A program made the translations under genes and the position numbers. A DNA stretch of 62,113 nucleotides, taken from positions 1 to 62,113 of the forward strand of contig NZ_JABMCF010000027.1 in NCBI RefSeq assembly GCF_013359815.1. Reading direction: 5' to 3'. Positions 25,433-33,961 of this stretch are shown here, one piece after another. The DNA comes from Curtobacterium flaccumfaciens. Lineage in GTDB: Bacteria > Actinomycetota > Actinomycetes > Actinomycetales > Microbacteriaceae. The notes under the pieces were generated by a model that saw nothing but the letters and a program-made list of their open reading frames with translations, was not told where the DNA came from and made no database searches. Positions within the stretch are counted from its first letter, which is position 1, and every line of letters starts with the position of its first letter.

Positions 25433-26464
25433 TCAGGGTTCGAGGGTGTCGGTCTCCGTCGTCAGTGCGGCTGCGAGGTCGGCTTCCGAGGGCAGGGCAG
25501 CGCGGACCGTTGGCGGGAGGAGGTCGTAGCTGGCGACACCGATGGGGGTCTGCTGCCCCGCGAGGGAGTACCGGACGACGGCGTCGTTCTTGTCCGCAAC
25601 CAGCAGCAGCCCGACGGTATCGGCGTGCTGAGGCCGGCGGAGCTTGTCGTCGACGAGCGCGACGTAGAAGCCGAGCTGGCCGAGGTACTCCGGCTTGAAC
25701 TTCCCCGTCTTGAGCTCGATCACGACGTAGCGGAGCTGCTCGACGTGGAAGAACAGCAGATCGACGTAGAAGTCATCCCCGTCGACGTCGAAGTGCACCT
25801 GCCGGCCGACGAACGCGAACCCTTCGCCGAGCTCGCGGAGGGTGTCGATGATCCGGTCAACGAGTGCCTGCTCGAGGTGGCGTTCCTTCGCGTCCCCGTC
25901 GAGAGCGAGGAAGTCCAGCACGTACGGGTCCTTCGTGATCTGCTGCGCCAGATCCGACTCCCCCGGCGGCAGCACCTCAGCGAAGTTCGTCGGCGCCGCC
26001 TGCAACCGCGTATACGCCTCTGACCGGATCTGGTGCTCGAGCACGTTCCGCGACCACCCGTGCGCTGCCGCCTGGCCGGCGTACCAGTTGCGGAGCTCAT
26101 GGTCATCGAGCCGGTCGAGGAGCACCGTAATGTGCCCCCACGGCAATTGTCCAACAGCCTGTTGGACAACTGCTTCTGCCGACCACTCCCCCGCGAACCG
26201 GCGCATGTAGAACAGGTTCGCCCGGGAGAACCCCTTCATCTCGGGGAACTCCGAACGTAGATCCGTCGCGAGCCGGCCGATGACGTTACTGCCCCACCCT
26301 TCATCGCCCTGGCGCTGCAGGATGGTCGCGCCGATCCCCCAGTAGAGGCGAATCAGTTCGGTGTTCACGCGGCGCTGCGCGGTAAAGCGGGCCGCGCGGA
26401 CCTGCTGCTTCAGCTCGGCAAGAGCAGCGGCATACCCGGATGCGGCTGGCGACGAATCAGACAT
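25433..26464 (-). CDS. YhcG/DUF1016-family PD-(D/E)XK nuclease
   Basis: The 343-residue product has the N-terminal DUF1016 helical domain (ELIRLYWGIGATILQRQ, then LPWGHITVLLDRL). The C-terminal nuclease domain follows DPYVLDFLAL. The catalytic set is DGDDFYVDLLFFH with Asp and VVIELKTGKFKPEYLGQL with E-x-K, a PD-(D/E)XK core. Family members are predicted nucleases often carried on mobile elements. A decayed second copy of part of this gene lies at 54076-54300. ATG 26464 follows GTG 26467; either could start. Confidence 0.9.
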   Translation of the reverse strand: MSDSSPAASGYAAALAELKQQVRAARFTAQRRVNTELIRLYWGIGATILQRQGDEGWGSNVIGRLATDLRSEFPEMKGFSRANLFYMRRFAGEWSAEAVVQQAVGQLPWGHITVLLDRLDDHELRNWYAGQAAAHGWSRNVLEHQIRSEAYTRLQAAPTNFAEVLPPGESDLAQQITKDPYVLDFLALDGDAKERHLEQALVDRIIDTLRELGEGFAFVGRQVHFDVDGDDFYVDLLFFHVEQLRYVVIELKTGKFKPEYLGQLGFYVALVDDKLRRPQHADTVGLLLVADKNDAVVRYSLAGQQTPIGVASYDLLPPTVRAALPSEADLAAALTTETDTLEP

Positions 26465-26573
26465 CACCGCTCAGTCTGCCCGACCGTGCACGGCAATAAG
26501 AACGAACAAAGCGTTCTCCGGGATCAGTTATGCCAGGGTGGAGACGATCCCCGAGCGAAAGGCGACCTCCACC

Positions 26574-26918
26574 ATGGCGCAGAAAGTCACCACGCACCTC
26601 GTCGACGACCTCACCGGCGACACCATCGAAGACGGCCACGGCCGCACCGTGTCCTTCTCTTTCGACGGCGGCCACTACGAAATCGACCTCACCGACGACA
26701 ACGCCGACACGCTCCGCGAAGCGTTCTCCGACTACATCGCCGCAGCCCGCAAGGTCAACGGCCGCTCCGGGCGCGCTACTGCCGGCAGCGCGCCGAAGCG
26801 TGGGAACTCGGAAGAGCTCGCGAAGATCCGCGAATGGGCCAACGCGAACGGCCATGAGGTCTCCTCCCGCGGCCGCATCAGCCAGACCGTCCGCGACGCA
26901 TACGACACCGCACACTGA
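26574..26918 (+). CDS. lsr2: Lsr2-like nucleoid-associated xenogeneic silencer
   Basis: The 114-residue product begins MAQKVTTHLVDDLTGDTIED, the standard Lsr2 dimerisation domain, with FDGGHYEIDLTDDNADTLRE. The C-terminal DNA-binding helix region is KIREWANANGHEVSSRGRIS with the SSRGRI minor-groove hook (RGR). ATG 26574 matches the family start. Lsr2 binds and silences A+T-rich, often horizontally acquired DNA, which is relevant for the lower-G+C virulence-like island in this window. It is flanked by a palindromic terminator. Confidence 0.95.
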   Translation: MAQKVTTHLVDDLTGDTIEDGHGRTVSFSFDGGHYEIDLTDDNADTLREAFSDYIAAARKVNGRSGRATAGSAPKRGNSEELAKIREWANANGHEVSSRGRISQTVRDAYDTAH

Positions 26919-26935
26919 CGCCACTCCCCGACACA

Positions 26936-26968
26936 AACAGCCGGCCACCCCTCAGGTGGCCGGCTGTT
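26936..26968 (+). terminator. 14-bp stem hairpin (CAGCCGGCC family)
   Basis: AACAGCCGGCCACC and GGTGGCCGGCTGTT pair around CCTCA, 18 nt past the lsr2 stop, followed by CTCTCGTT. It is nearly identical to hairpins at 7639 and 27719. Confidence 0.9.
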
Positions 26969-27061
26969 CTCTCGTTGACAACGACACGGAAGCTGCGGCC
27001 GCGACGAGACTGACCCATGCGACTCCTGCCGCTCCGTCGGGCAAGAGGGGCGGCTCGTCCC

Positions 27062-27517
27062 TCAGGACGCTGGCTCGACTCCGAAAGCTGAGGGGCTCCG
27101 GCGGATGGCGTACAGCAGCCCACGGGCCTTCCACGTCCCCGCTCCGACCTCGATCGCGTACTCCCCCTGGGCATCGATCCGGCTGGCGATCGCCCGGTAG
27201 TTCCTCTCCGTCACGCCTTCCCAGAGGATGAGTTTCCCGCAGTCATCGGTGGTTACGACAACCCGCGGATTCGGGCCACCGATCCCGCGGTACGACGAGC
27301 CGCGCGTGGTCCCCTCGACCAAAGTGACGTGGCAGCGAAGCGTGAGCCGGTGATCGAGGTCGTACGAGCGCAGGACGGCCGGAGCGACGAAGATGACCAC
27401 GATTAGGAAGACGAGAACACCCATCCCGCCGACGAAGCGGACAACGCCGCGAACCTGCCTACGGTCCGCGGCCGTCATCGGTGCGTTACGCGAGCGGTCG
27501 GCTCGATGGCGGCTCAC
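27062..27517 (-). CDS. Hypothetical single-pass membrane protein
   Basis: The 151-residue product has one hydrophobic helix (GGMGVLVFLIVVIFVAPAVL) at about residues 30-50. An extracytoplasmic domain of about 95 residues follows with Cys in RCHVTLVEG and DDCGKLILWEG. GTG 27517 is chosen because GAGGAGAGG lies about six bases upstream; an ATG at 27547 is also in frame. No family is recognised. The G+C and codon use look native. It runs convergently to lsr2 and is probably a membrane-anchored protein of unknown role. Confidence 0.65.
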   Translation of the reverse strand: MSRHRADRSRNAPMTAADRRQVRGVVRFVGGMGVLVFLIVVIFVAPAVLRSYDLDHRLTLRCHVTLVEGTTRGSSYRGIGGPNPRVVVTTDDCGKLILWEGVTERNYRAIASRIDAQGEYAIEVGAGTWKARGLLYAIRRSPSAFGVEPAS

Positions 27518-27718
27518 GCGCGTCCTCTCCTCGGGTGACCCATCCATACTGGCCGACCAGCGGCATCATCGGCTGCCCCTCTCGTCCCCTAAGTGCACGC
27601 AGCAGCCAAATCGGGCGACGCCAGCACTCGGACTGCTGGCCGCGTTGAATCCTCCGGGCGTGCGGCGTCAGCGATCAAAAGCGCGGGAACTCGAACGCTA
27701 ACGCCGCTCCTTCGCGCA

Positions 27719-27753
27719 GAACAGCCGGCCACTCTCGAATTGGCCGGCTGTTC
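27719..27753. terminator. 13-bp stem hairpin (CAGCCGGCC family)
   Basis: GAACAGCCGGCCA and TGGCCGGCTGTTC pair around an 9-nt loop. Downstream TCTCGTTCGCGCCGATACGG matches the flank of the 7639 copy at 19 of 20 positions, so more than the stem has been duplicated. Confidence 0.8.
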
Positions 27754-27823
27754 TCGTTCGCGCCGATACGGCGGTTTTATGTCAAGTCGCGATGCTCGAG
27801 CGGGCGTGGCACCGCGGAGCTCG

Positions 27824-28498
27824 TTAGGACGCTGACTTGCCCAGACCGTAGGTGTACTCGCCCGAGTCCCAATTGACGGTGGAGTTGAAGAAGTAGCCCG
27901 ACTGGGTTCCATCCGCGTTGTCCGTGTTCGCAGCGAAACAGTCAAAGGAGGTGGTGGTATCGGTCAAGTCATCCGTGGAACCGCTGACTGGATTACAGGA
28001 CACGGAGATGATCGGACCATCGAGCAGACCCTTCGTCACGTTCTCCTCTGCCATGGTCTTTACCGACCCCTCGACCTCCTTCACCGTCTCAGCGCGGGCA
28101 GAGCGCTCCGCGTCGTCGGCGTCTTCTTGCGCTGCTCGTTGCGCCTCCCGCTGCTCAGCGCGCGTCCGGGCGGCCGCTTCCTTCTTCTGCTCCGCCTTCT
28201 CCTCAGCGGCTGCAACCTGTTGCGCGTGAACCACGGCTACCGCTGTGCCGCCGCCCCCGACGAAGATCACTACGGCAGCGATGACAAGCGCCAGCACCCA
28301 GGGGCGCCGTCGCGACCGAGGCTTGCGGCGTCCTCGAGACGGTTCCCGGGCTTCCGCCGCGCCTGCGTCATCATCGACTCCCCGAACCGGGCTGTCCGTC
28401 CGGCGGGGGCGAGTGAGGCCAGTCCACTGCTCACCGTCCCAGAGCACCTCGCGCTCTGGGTCCGAGGGATCGGGAAACCAGCCCACAGGCAAACTCAT
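27824..28498 (-). CDS. DUF2510 membrane protein with coiled-coil
   Basis: The 224-residue product starts MSLPVGWFPDPSDPEREVLW, then DGEQWTGLTRP, the DUF2510 motif. A basic segment and one transmembrane helix (RPWVLALVIAAVVIFVGG) at about residues 67-85 follow. Then comes a highly charged coiled coil (KAEQKKEAAARTRAEQREAQ) and a C-terminal extracytoplasmic domain with two Cys (VSCNPVSG and FDCFAAN). DUF2510 occurs at the cytoplasmic end of many actinobacterial membrane proteins. The role is unknown. Confidence 0.8.
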   Translation of the reverse strand: MSLPVGWFPDPSDPEREVLWDGEQWTGLTRPRRTDSPVRGVDDDAGAAEAREPSRGRRKPRSRRRPWVLALVIAAVVIFVGGGGTAVAVVHAQQVAAAEEKAEQKKEAAARTRAEQREAQRAAQEDADDAERSARAETVKEVEGSVKTMAEENVTKGLLDGPIISVSCNPVSGSTDDLTDTTTSFDCFAANTDNADGTQSGYFFNSTVNWDSGEYTYGLGKSAS

Positions 28499-28645
28499 GT
28501 GAACAGACTCCCATCTCTTGCGGGCCGCTCGGTAGCACCAAGACAGGGGGCCTCAGCACTGCCCTGAGGCGGCTCTCAGTCGGATACGCTCCTTGTCGCG
28601 CTGCCACCCGAGCAACGCTCAGAACCTCAGCCTTCAGGAGAACCC

Positions 28646-29443
28646 GTGTCCGACACCCCTTACTCGGCAGCAACTCAACAGCCCTCGGCTCCCATGCCGC
28701 CGCAACGCGCCGCGGGCAATGGTTTCGGCATCGCTTCCCTAGTCCTTGGGATCCTGACAATGGCGGGGTTCGCCGTCCCGGTCCTCAACTACGTCACGAT
28801 CGCCACGGGTGTGGTGGGCGTCATCCTGGGGATCGTCGGCCTCGTCATCAAGTTCCGCCCGCGTAAGGCAGCGGTGGCCGGCGTAATCCTGTCGGGCCTC
28901 GGGTTGGTCTTGTCGATCATTCTCGTGGTGGTGTACGCCGCTGTCTTTACGGGAGCAGCGGAAGCGATCAGCAAGGAGACGGTTCCTCCGGCCGGCAAGC
29001 CTTCGGCATCCGCGCCAGCAGACGCAGCGACCGCCTCGTTCAAGGACGGCGTGCTGCTCACGTCGAAGATGAAGATCGAAATCACGAGCCACCGAGTCAT
29101 CCCTGTCGGCCAGCCTGGCAACGAGTACGGCGAGAAGCCTGTCATCGCGTTCGTGTACAACACGACGAACCTGACCAACGAATCGCTCGATCCTTCCTTG
29201 GCATGGATTGGCACATTCGAGGCCTACCAGGACACGAACCCGAACGCGGTCAACAAGCTCAACGTCGGGTCCACCCCGGGCGACCAGTACCTCGACTCCC
29301 AGTCGGAAGCAATCAAGGAAGGTGGCACCGTCGAGAACGCGGTCGCGTACGAGCTCGACGACGAGACGACACCAGTCAAGCTCACCGCGAAGGAAACCCT
29401 CATCAGCGATGAACTCGGCTCTGAGATGTACAACCTGAAGTAG
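28646..29443 (+). CDS. DUF4190-like membrane protein with C-terminal DUF5067-like domain
   Basis: The 265-residue product (GTG start) has a Pro/Gln-rich N-terminus. Three hydrophobic segments follow: FGIASLVLGILTMAGFAVPV, VTIATGVVGVILGIVGLVI and AVAGVILSGLGLVLSIILVV. They match the DUF4190 pattern. A Ser/Ala-rich linker leads to an extracytoplasmic domain of about 130 residues (KIEITSHRVIPVG, then VIAFVYNTTNLTNESLDPS) that resembles DUF5067 immunoglobulin-like domains. It faces away from the DUF2510 gene with a 147-bp shared intergenic region. It is likely a cell-surface protein of unknown role. Confidence 0.75.
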   Translation: MSDTPYSAATQQPSAPMPPQRAAGNGFGIASLVLGILTMAGFAVPVLNYVTIATGVVGVILGIVGLVIKFRPRKAAVAGVILSGLGLVLSIILVVVYAAVFTGAAEAISKETVPPAGKPSASAPADAATASFKDGVLLTSKMKIEITSHRVIPVGQPGNEYGEKPVIAFVYNTTNLTNESLDPSLAWIGTFEAYQDTNPNAVNKLNVGSTPGDQYLDSQSEAIKEGGTVENAVAYELDDETTPVKLTAKETLISDELGSEMYNLK

Positions 29444-29520
29444 CCCCGTCTAGAGCCGCCGGCTCGAGTAGAGGGCATCGCTTCCCCGGGAACGCTCCCC
29501 TGAGCCTTCCCGCAGAGCTT

Positions 29521-29553
29521 CGGCCGGACCGTCACACGCTGACGGCCCGGCCG
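29521..29553 (+). terminator. 13-bp stem hairpin, one mismatch
   Basis: CGGCCGGACCGTC and GACGGCCCGGCCG pair around ACACGCT with one A-C mismatch, followed by TTCCTCTT. It lies 77 nt past the stop of the preceding gene. Confidence 0.8.
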
Positions 29554-29588
29554 TTCCTCTTGCCGGGTGCCGATGTCGCGCTCTTATG

Positions 29589-30749
29589 TCAGCCTGAGAA
29601 GATAGCCGACGAGGCATCCTGCACAGCTTGCCGTAGCGCAGATTTCCGATCGTCAGTTAATACACCCAGCAGATGTCGTTCAAGAAGCGCCAAGGACACC
29701 GCTTCCACGGCACCAAGTTGCACGCTCGAAACTGCATCCTGCTTACCGTGAACAAGCCTGCTCCGAAGGCCGTGCAAACGCCCTATTGCTGCTGCAACGG
29801 GAACAGAATCGTCACCGGTTAAAGACTGGACCACCTGCTTCACAGGAGCAATGTTCGGACCGTCCATCTCCAGCGCCTCAATCACAAGCCAGAAAGCAAT
29901 AAACTTCTGGACTGGATCCGTTTCGGCGTCAGCCCGCCAGTACCACTGTGAAGCAATGCGGAGTCGCGACCGATGCTCGAGTGATCGACCTGCGTTCGCC
30001 TCGAAGATGGCACGAATCTGACCCAGGCCTGCTTGAGCCTCAATGAAAGCCAGGTCGGCTTGCGCTTCTAGGGCGACTGTTGGCCCATCGAGGCGCCGGT
30101 TCCAATGCCAGTCATCGAAGACCTCACCTATCTCCTCGGTAATCCGCACCCCTAAGAGACGGGCACCAAACGTCAAGTCTAGGGAGGCCAAAAGCGGCGC
30201 AACAGCCGCTTGCGCTGCGCTTAGTTTGCCGTAGTGATCCTTACTCGCCACGTCATCGTTCAGGACGTAAAGGATCTCCACGTAATTCATGGGAGCGCTC
30301 GTTTCTTGGTGAGCCTCCATATGGACCGTGTTGTCCTCACTCCTCACGTATCGGAGGGGATTGTAGTAGACCCGCCCCCAGTCGGGTATCAGGTACCTAT
30401 TCGGACGACGCCAAGGAAGCGCACGGCCAAATCTAGGTTCTCCCCAGCTCACAGTCCCATTCATCAAGGACACGCGACAATTTGGTGATTCCACAGCAAC
30501 GGGGCCAGTAGGTACTGTGCGGAGGGTCTTGTAGATCACCCTATACCCCGGTCTCCCATTGCCAACGGGGTGTTCGTCATCGCTTTCCTGCCACCCCTGA
30601 AAGCGGACTTCAGGTGGAAGCTCGAAGCGCGACTGCATGGCTTCAAGAAATTCGTCGGCGCCGGTCATGTCCTCCCGAGGTATGAGCCTACGTTCTCCGG
30701 TCAATCTATTTGTTATGTAAGCACGCGGGTCGAATTGGTCGCCGTTCAT
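29589..30749 (-). CDS. Protein with Apea-like HEPN domain
   Basis: The 386-residue soluble product has an N-terminal region of about 240 residues that I do not recognise (ADEFLEAMQSRFELPPEVRF, then WRRPNRYLIPDWGRVYYN). The C-terminal third fits Apea-like HEPN: FIAFWLVIEALEM, then GRLHGLRSRLVHGKQDA. The R-x-x-x-H style motif (RSRLVHG) is the usual RNase centre of HEPN domains. HEPN proteins are common in toxin-antitoxin and defence systems. It is divergent from the resolvase gene. A perfect 16-bp palindrome in their shared 149-bp promoter region suggests joint regulation. Confidence 0.7.
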   Translation of the reverse strand: MNGDQFDPRAYITNRLTGERRLIPREDMTGADEFLEAMQSRFELPPEVRFQGWQESDDEHPVGNGRPGYRVIYKTLRTVPTGPVAVESPNCRVSLMNGTVSWGEPRFGRALPWRRPNRYLIPDWGRVYYNPLRYVRSEDNTVHMEAHQETSAPMNYVEILYVLNDDVASKDHYGKLSAAQAAVAPLLASLDLTFGARLLGVRITEEIGEVFDDWHWNRRLDGPTVALEAQADLAFIEAQAGLGQIRAIFEANAGRSLEHRSRLRIASQWYWRADAETDPVQKFIAFWLVIEALEMDGPNIAPVKQVVQSLTGDDSVPVAAAIGRLHGLRSRLVHGKQDAVSSVQLGAVEAVSLALLERHLLGVLTDDRKSALRQAVQDASSAIFSG

Positions 30750-30797
30750 TGCCTACCTTCCGTCCGGGGGCAACAGACTAGCGGCGGCTGCGTGGCT

Positions 30798-30813
30798 CTG
30801 GGGTATACCCCAG
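30798..30813. promoter_or_regulatory. Perfect 16-bp palindrome between HEPN and resolvase genes
   Basis: CTGGGGTATACCCCAG is a perfect palindrome in the divergent intergenic region, 49 bp from the HEPN start and 86 bp from the resolvase start. It could be an operator or a resolvase crossover site. Confidence 0.6.
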
Positions 30814-30898
30814 CGCTACATGCCCTCACCCGGTCGAAACGCGTGGTTCTAGGGTGCTGTTTCGTACTTCTGCGACAGGAATGTGCGAGGGTCTAGGG

Positions 30899-31522
30899 GT
30901 GGTGCAGCATAAGACGCAGATCGTCGCCTACGTCCGGGTGAGCTCGATCGATCAGAATCTCGACCGGCAGCTCGAAACCATCGGCGAGGTCGACCGTGTG
31001 TTCGAGGAGAAGATCTCCGGCGGCGCACGCACCGACCGGTTGGCCCTGGCCGACTGCATCGGATACGTCCGTGACGGCGACGTCGTCCGAGTCGCATCCA
31101 TGGACCGGCTCGCCCGCTCCCTCGGTGATCTACGCGATATCGTCGACGAGATCACCACTAAGGGCGCCTCGGTCGAGTTCGTGAAGGAACAGCAGACCTA
31201 CAGCCGGGACACCGACGACGCTATCGGTCGGCTCATGCTCAACCTCCTCGGCGCGTTCGCCGAGTTCGAACGCACACTCATCCGCGAACGGCAACGCGAG
31301 GGCATCCGTATCGCTAAGGCTGCCGGCAAGTACAAGGGCCGCAACCGCAAGCTCACCGACGACCAGATTGCCGAAGCACGCCGACTCCTTAGCACCGGGG
31401 TGCCGAAGACCACTGTCGCTCGAGGGCTCGGCATCGATCGCAGCACCCTGTATCGGATGCTCGCGACACCCCTCTCCCCTGTCAGCCCGGACACACCCGT
31501 CGGCGGCGTCGCTGGTGTGTAG
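30899..31522 (+). CDS. Serine recombinase (resolvase/invertase type)
   Basis: The 207-residue product from GTG 30899 (GTG 30902 and 30854 are also in frame) starts with IVAYVRVSSIDQNLDRQLE, containing the nucleophile Ser. DRLARSLGDLRDIV and FAEFERTLIRERQREGI follow, then a C-terminal helix-turn-helix (DDQIAEARRLLSTGVPKTTV). It is typical in length for a small Tn3-type resolvase or invertase, and all key residues are present. Its 3' flank AGCGCTTAGCGCC, then ACCGGGCTTTTTT, recurs in similar form at 47584. There is no transposase beside it. Confidence 0.92.
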   Translation: MVQHKTQIVAYVRVSSIDQNLDRQLETIGEVDRVFEEKISGGARTDRLALADCIGYVRDGDVVRVASMDRLARSLGDLRDIVDEITTKGASVEFVKEQQTYSRDTDDAIGRLMLNLLGAFAEFERTLIRERQREGIRIAKAAGKYKGRNRKLTDDQIAEARRLLSTGVPKTTVARGLGIDRSTLYRMLATPLSPVSPDTPVGGVAGV

Positions 31523-32332
31523 CGCTTAGCGCCGCTTTACCGGGCTTTTTTAGGCGATCACGACGACGGCTGCGCTAAGGGCCCACATGACCCGGTGATT
31601 GATACCGCGGAAGCGGCCGGCTCGCCGCCGGACACCCGCGAAGCGCTTCTCGGCGGCAGTAGCGATACCCACACCCCCAACCTCGGACTCCTTGCTGTCG
31701 GACACCTTGTGTCCGTGCGCGGTGCGGTCGGCGGCGTCGGGATCGGCGTTGCTGAGGGCGGCAAGAGCGCTTCGCGCGCGGGCCGCGTCGGCAGGCGTCG
31801 ATGCGGACCCCCAGGCGACGGGCAGCTGCTCACTTCGGTGAGTGGTTCATACGCTCCGTAGCCCCTCGCGGGCACGTCGGTAGATGCCGTCGCATCAGCT
31901 GGGTTGGGGCTCGAGTGGTGGTCGGCGGTGCTGCCGATTCCCGAACCTGGCAGCACCGCCGCGGACTCACACTGATGGTGACCCCTGGCCCAGGAGCATG
32001 CTCGAACCGGGTTGCGGGAACGCTAACCCCGAACGTGATCAAAAATCGAGGACTTCCGGCAGAGTGCGGTAGCGGGACATGTCAGTGGGGAACGCGAAGC
32101 GTTCGGGTCGCTCCGCGTCCCCCCTGAGCGGCCCCAGGCGCATGGAGGCGTGCCGCCCCCTTAGGCATCCGGCACGCAGCCGGGGCTGGCCCCATAGTTG
32201 CAACCGACCATTCGGTCAGCGCACATGGTCAGCCGAGCAACACCGTACCGAGACTCCACATCCACGTCGAAGATCGGTCATAAATTGATCCACATAGCAG
32301 CAGACAGGTCGGCGAGGCCGTCGCGGAAATGC

Positions 32333-32365
32333 GGGGTGCCGGCTCTGATCCAGAGCCGGCACCCC
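32333..32365. terminator. Perfect 15-bp stem hairpin
   Basis: GGGGTGCCGGCTCTG (32333-32347) pairs exactly with CAGAGCCGGCACCCC (32351-32365) around ATC. It lies 225 nt past the end of the BLUF-TetR gene and could terminate it. Only three bases separate it from the next hairpin. Confidence 0.8.
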
Positions 32366-32368
32366 GGT

Positions 32369-32399
32369 TTGCGTGATCAGACCCGAACTGATCACGCAA
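32369..32399. repeat. Perfect 12-bp inverted repeat next to the 32333 hairpin
   Basis: TTGCGTGATCAG pairs exactly with CTGATCACGCAA around ACCCGAA. The embedded TGATCA and its lower G+C than the neighbouring stem suggest a protein-binding site or recombination site rather than a second terminator. Confidence 0.6.
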
Positions 32400-32589
32400 C
32401 TCTTACCTTGCCGGAGTGGCTGAACTCGCGCAAGACGGCTGAAGTGAGGACATCGACAGGGGCGGAACAGCCGCATACTGGTTGTGCTCCGGCTGGTTAC
32501 CGGGGAAGAGCCGCGCCGTGCTCTCTGATCGCACGGAGGGGTTCGGGCGGTACCCGTGGTCCGCCGATCCGGATCCGGGTGCTGCTTCC

Positions 32590-33642
32590 CTATCGAGGGT
32601 CAGCGACGGGGATGTCCCAGAAGGACGGCTGCTCGTACTGCTCGGACCAGCCGCGGCGCATCCGAGTTGCTGCGCGGTCGAACGCGTCCACGAGGTCAGT
32701 GTCCGCCGTCAGCAGCGACTGCAGGCGGAGCCCGTCGTAGAGGGCGAGAAGCTGCTGCGCGCCCCGGATCGGATCCATCGTCGCCGGCTCCCGTCCCTCC
32801 CGAACATCCGAAGTGAGTCCGTCACGGATCATCTGCCGGAATCGGCGGTAGGTGGAGCGGTAGTAGTCCGCTCCGTCGACGGTCGCGTCGGCGGCGGTCG
32901 CGAGGCTGGCTGCGAGGAGTTCCATCAGCGCCGGCTCCTCCGCGTGCGCTGTCAGGAGTGCGTGCATGAACGCGACGGTGCCCTTCTCCGCGATCAACGG
33001 CGCCAACGGCTCGGAGATCGCCTGGGTCCACCGCTCGACCGTCGCAGCCAGCAACGCGCGATCCGTCGGGAACACCTCGAGCACTTCAGCCACGCTCATC
33101 CCCGCGTGCGTCGCGGCGACCTCGAGGCTGAACCGAGTCACTCCCCCGTCGTGCAGGGCGATGATCGCCCCATTGATCGCACGCGTGCGGGGCGCTTCAT
33201 CCTCGTCCGCGGTCTTGCTGGTCAACGGCGCCAGCGGGTGCCGCCGGAACCAGTCCAGCAGCCCCCGAGCACGCGTCATGCCGAAATCCGGATCCGATGG
33301 CTGGCCGGGGGCGAACAAGTCGCTGAACCCAGGAACCTGCTGCATCAGCGGGTCCAGGGGCTGGAACGCCATCGACCAGTCCGGGAACGCCCGCTGCCCG
33401 ATGGGCTCGTCCAGCAGGACACGCACGTTGGTGTGGCGAGGATCACGGCGAACCTGGTCGAAACGGGCACCCACGACCTCGTCATCGCCCTCGAGGATCC
33501 CCAAGCAGTTGTCACCCTTGTGCGCGAGGACCCCGGTCACCCCCAGGGCGGTGTTCTTCTCCCGCCCCACCGCGAGGATCTGTGCGAGTTCGGTGTCCGT
33601 GATCGGACGGGTCTGCGTGCTGGTGTAGACGATCGAACGCAT
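32590..33642 (-). CDS. BLUF photoreceptor domain fused to TetR-like domain
   Basis: The 350-residue product starts with a BLUF flavin-binding domain at residues 1-95. RSIVYTSTQTRPITDTELAQ carries the conserved Tyr, REKNTALGVTGVL the conserved Asn, and FPDWSMAF the Trp and Met. The FxQxLEG motif reads NCLGILEG, so the photochemically essential Gln is Gly. Residues about 150-345 read as a TetR-type regulator: RTRAINGAIIALHDGGVTRF, then VAATHAGMSVAEVLEVFPT as the helix-turn-helix, then a ligand-domain-like helical bundle. The protein would couple blue light or flavin state to DNA binding. Its targets are unknown. Confidence 0.85.
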   Translation of the reverse strand: MRSIVYTSTQTRPITDTELAQILAVGREKNTALGVTGVLAHKGDNCLGILEGDDEVVGARFDQVRRDPRHTNVRVLLDEPIGQRAFPDWSMAFQPLDPLMQQVPGFSDLFAPGQPSDPDFGMTRARGLLDWFRRHPLAPLTSKTADEDEAPRTRAINGAIIALHDGGVTRFSLEVAATHAGMSVAEVLEVFPTDRALLAATVERWTQAISEPLAPLIAEKGTVAFMHALLTAHAEEPALMELLAASLATAADATVDGADYYRSTYRRFRQMIRDGLTSDVREGREPATMDPIRGAQQLLALYDGLRLQSLLTADTDLVDAFDRAATRMRRGWSEQYEQPSFWDIPVADPR

Positions 33643-33745
33643 CAGTGCTGGTCTCCCTTACCGCCGGAACTCGGTGCACCTTCGAGTGAACCGCCCCATC
33701 GAGATGCTCACAACCCCCGACCGACTGGAGACAGACGCATCGCGC

Positions 33746-33961
33746 TCACGAAGATCGCGCGGACCAGTGTCGATGAAGCAGGTTCGAAGCGATACCGAAC
33801 AGCCACGGCAGCGGCTCCTGCCGGTCCGGGTCGAACGATCCCCACCGGACGAGTGCGGTGACGAACGTCTCGCCCAGGATGTCCTCGGCGCTCTGCAGGT
33901 CAGTTCGGCGCGCGAGGTAGAGCAGGATGCGGCGGCCGTGCTGGTCGAACTGACGACCGAG
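33746..33961 (-). pseudogene. ECF sigma factor fragment (region 2)
   Basis: A 70-residue in-frame stretch reads LGRQFDQHGRRILLYLARRT, then LQSAEDILGETFVTALVRWG, then PLPWLFGIASNLLHRHW. This is sigma region 2 of an ECF-type factor. It is preceded in frame by TAG and followed by TGA, and region 4 is missing, so it cannot function as a sigma factor. It lies just upstream of the BLUF-TetR gene, with which it may once have been associated. Confidence 0.75.

Larger units (their letters stand above)
31523..32589. other. Gene-free kilobase with two strong hairpins
   Basis: I see no convincing gene. A 50-codon frame on the minus strand ending at about 31553 (MSDSKESEVGGVGIATAAEK from an internal GTG near 31709) has coding-like composition but weak support. 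Two perfect hairpins lie at 32333-32365 and 32369-32399. GGGGAACGCGAAGCGTTCGG near 32090 is also partly self-complementary. It could be a remnant of mobile DNA. Confidence 0.4.

Noticed and set aside
32482..33861. A 459-codon plus-strand frame opposite BLUF-TetR
   Set aside because: Antisense shadow; BLUF and TetR motifs are on the minus strand.
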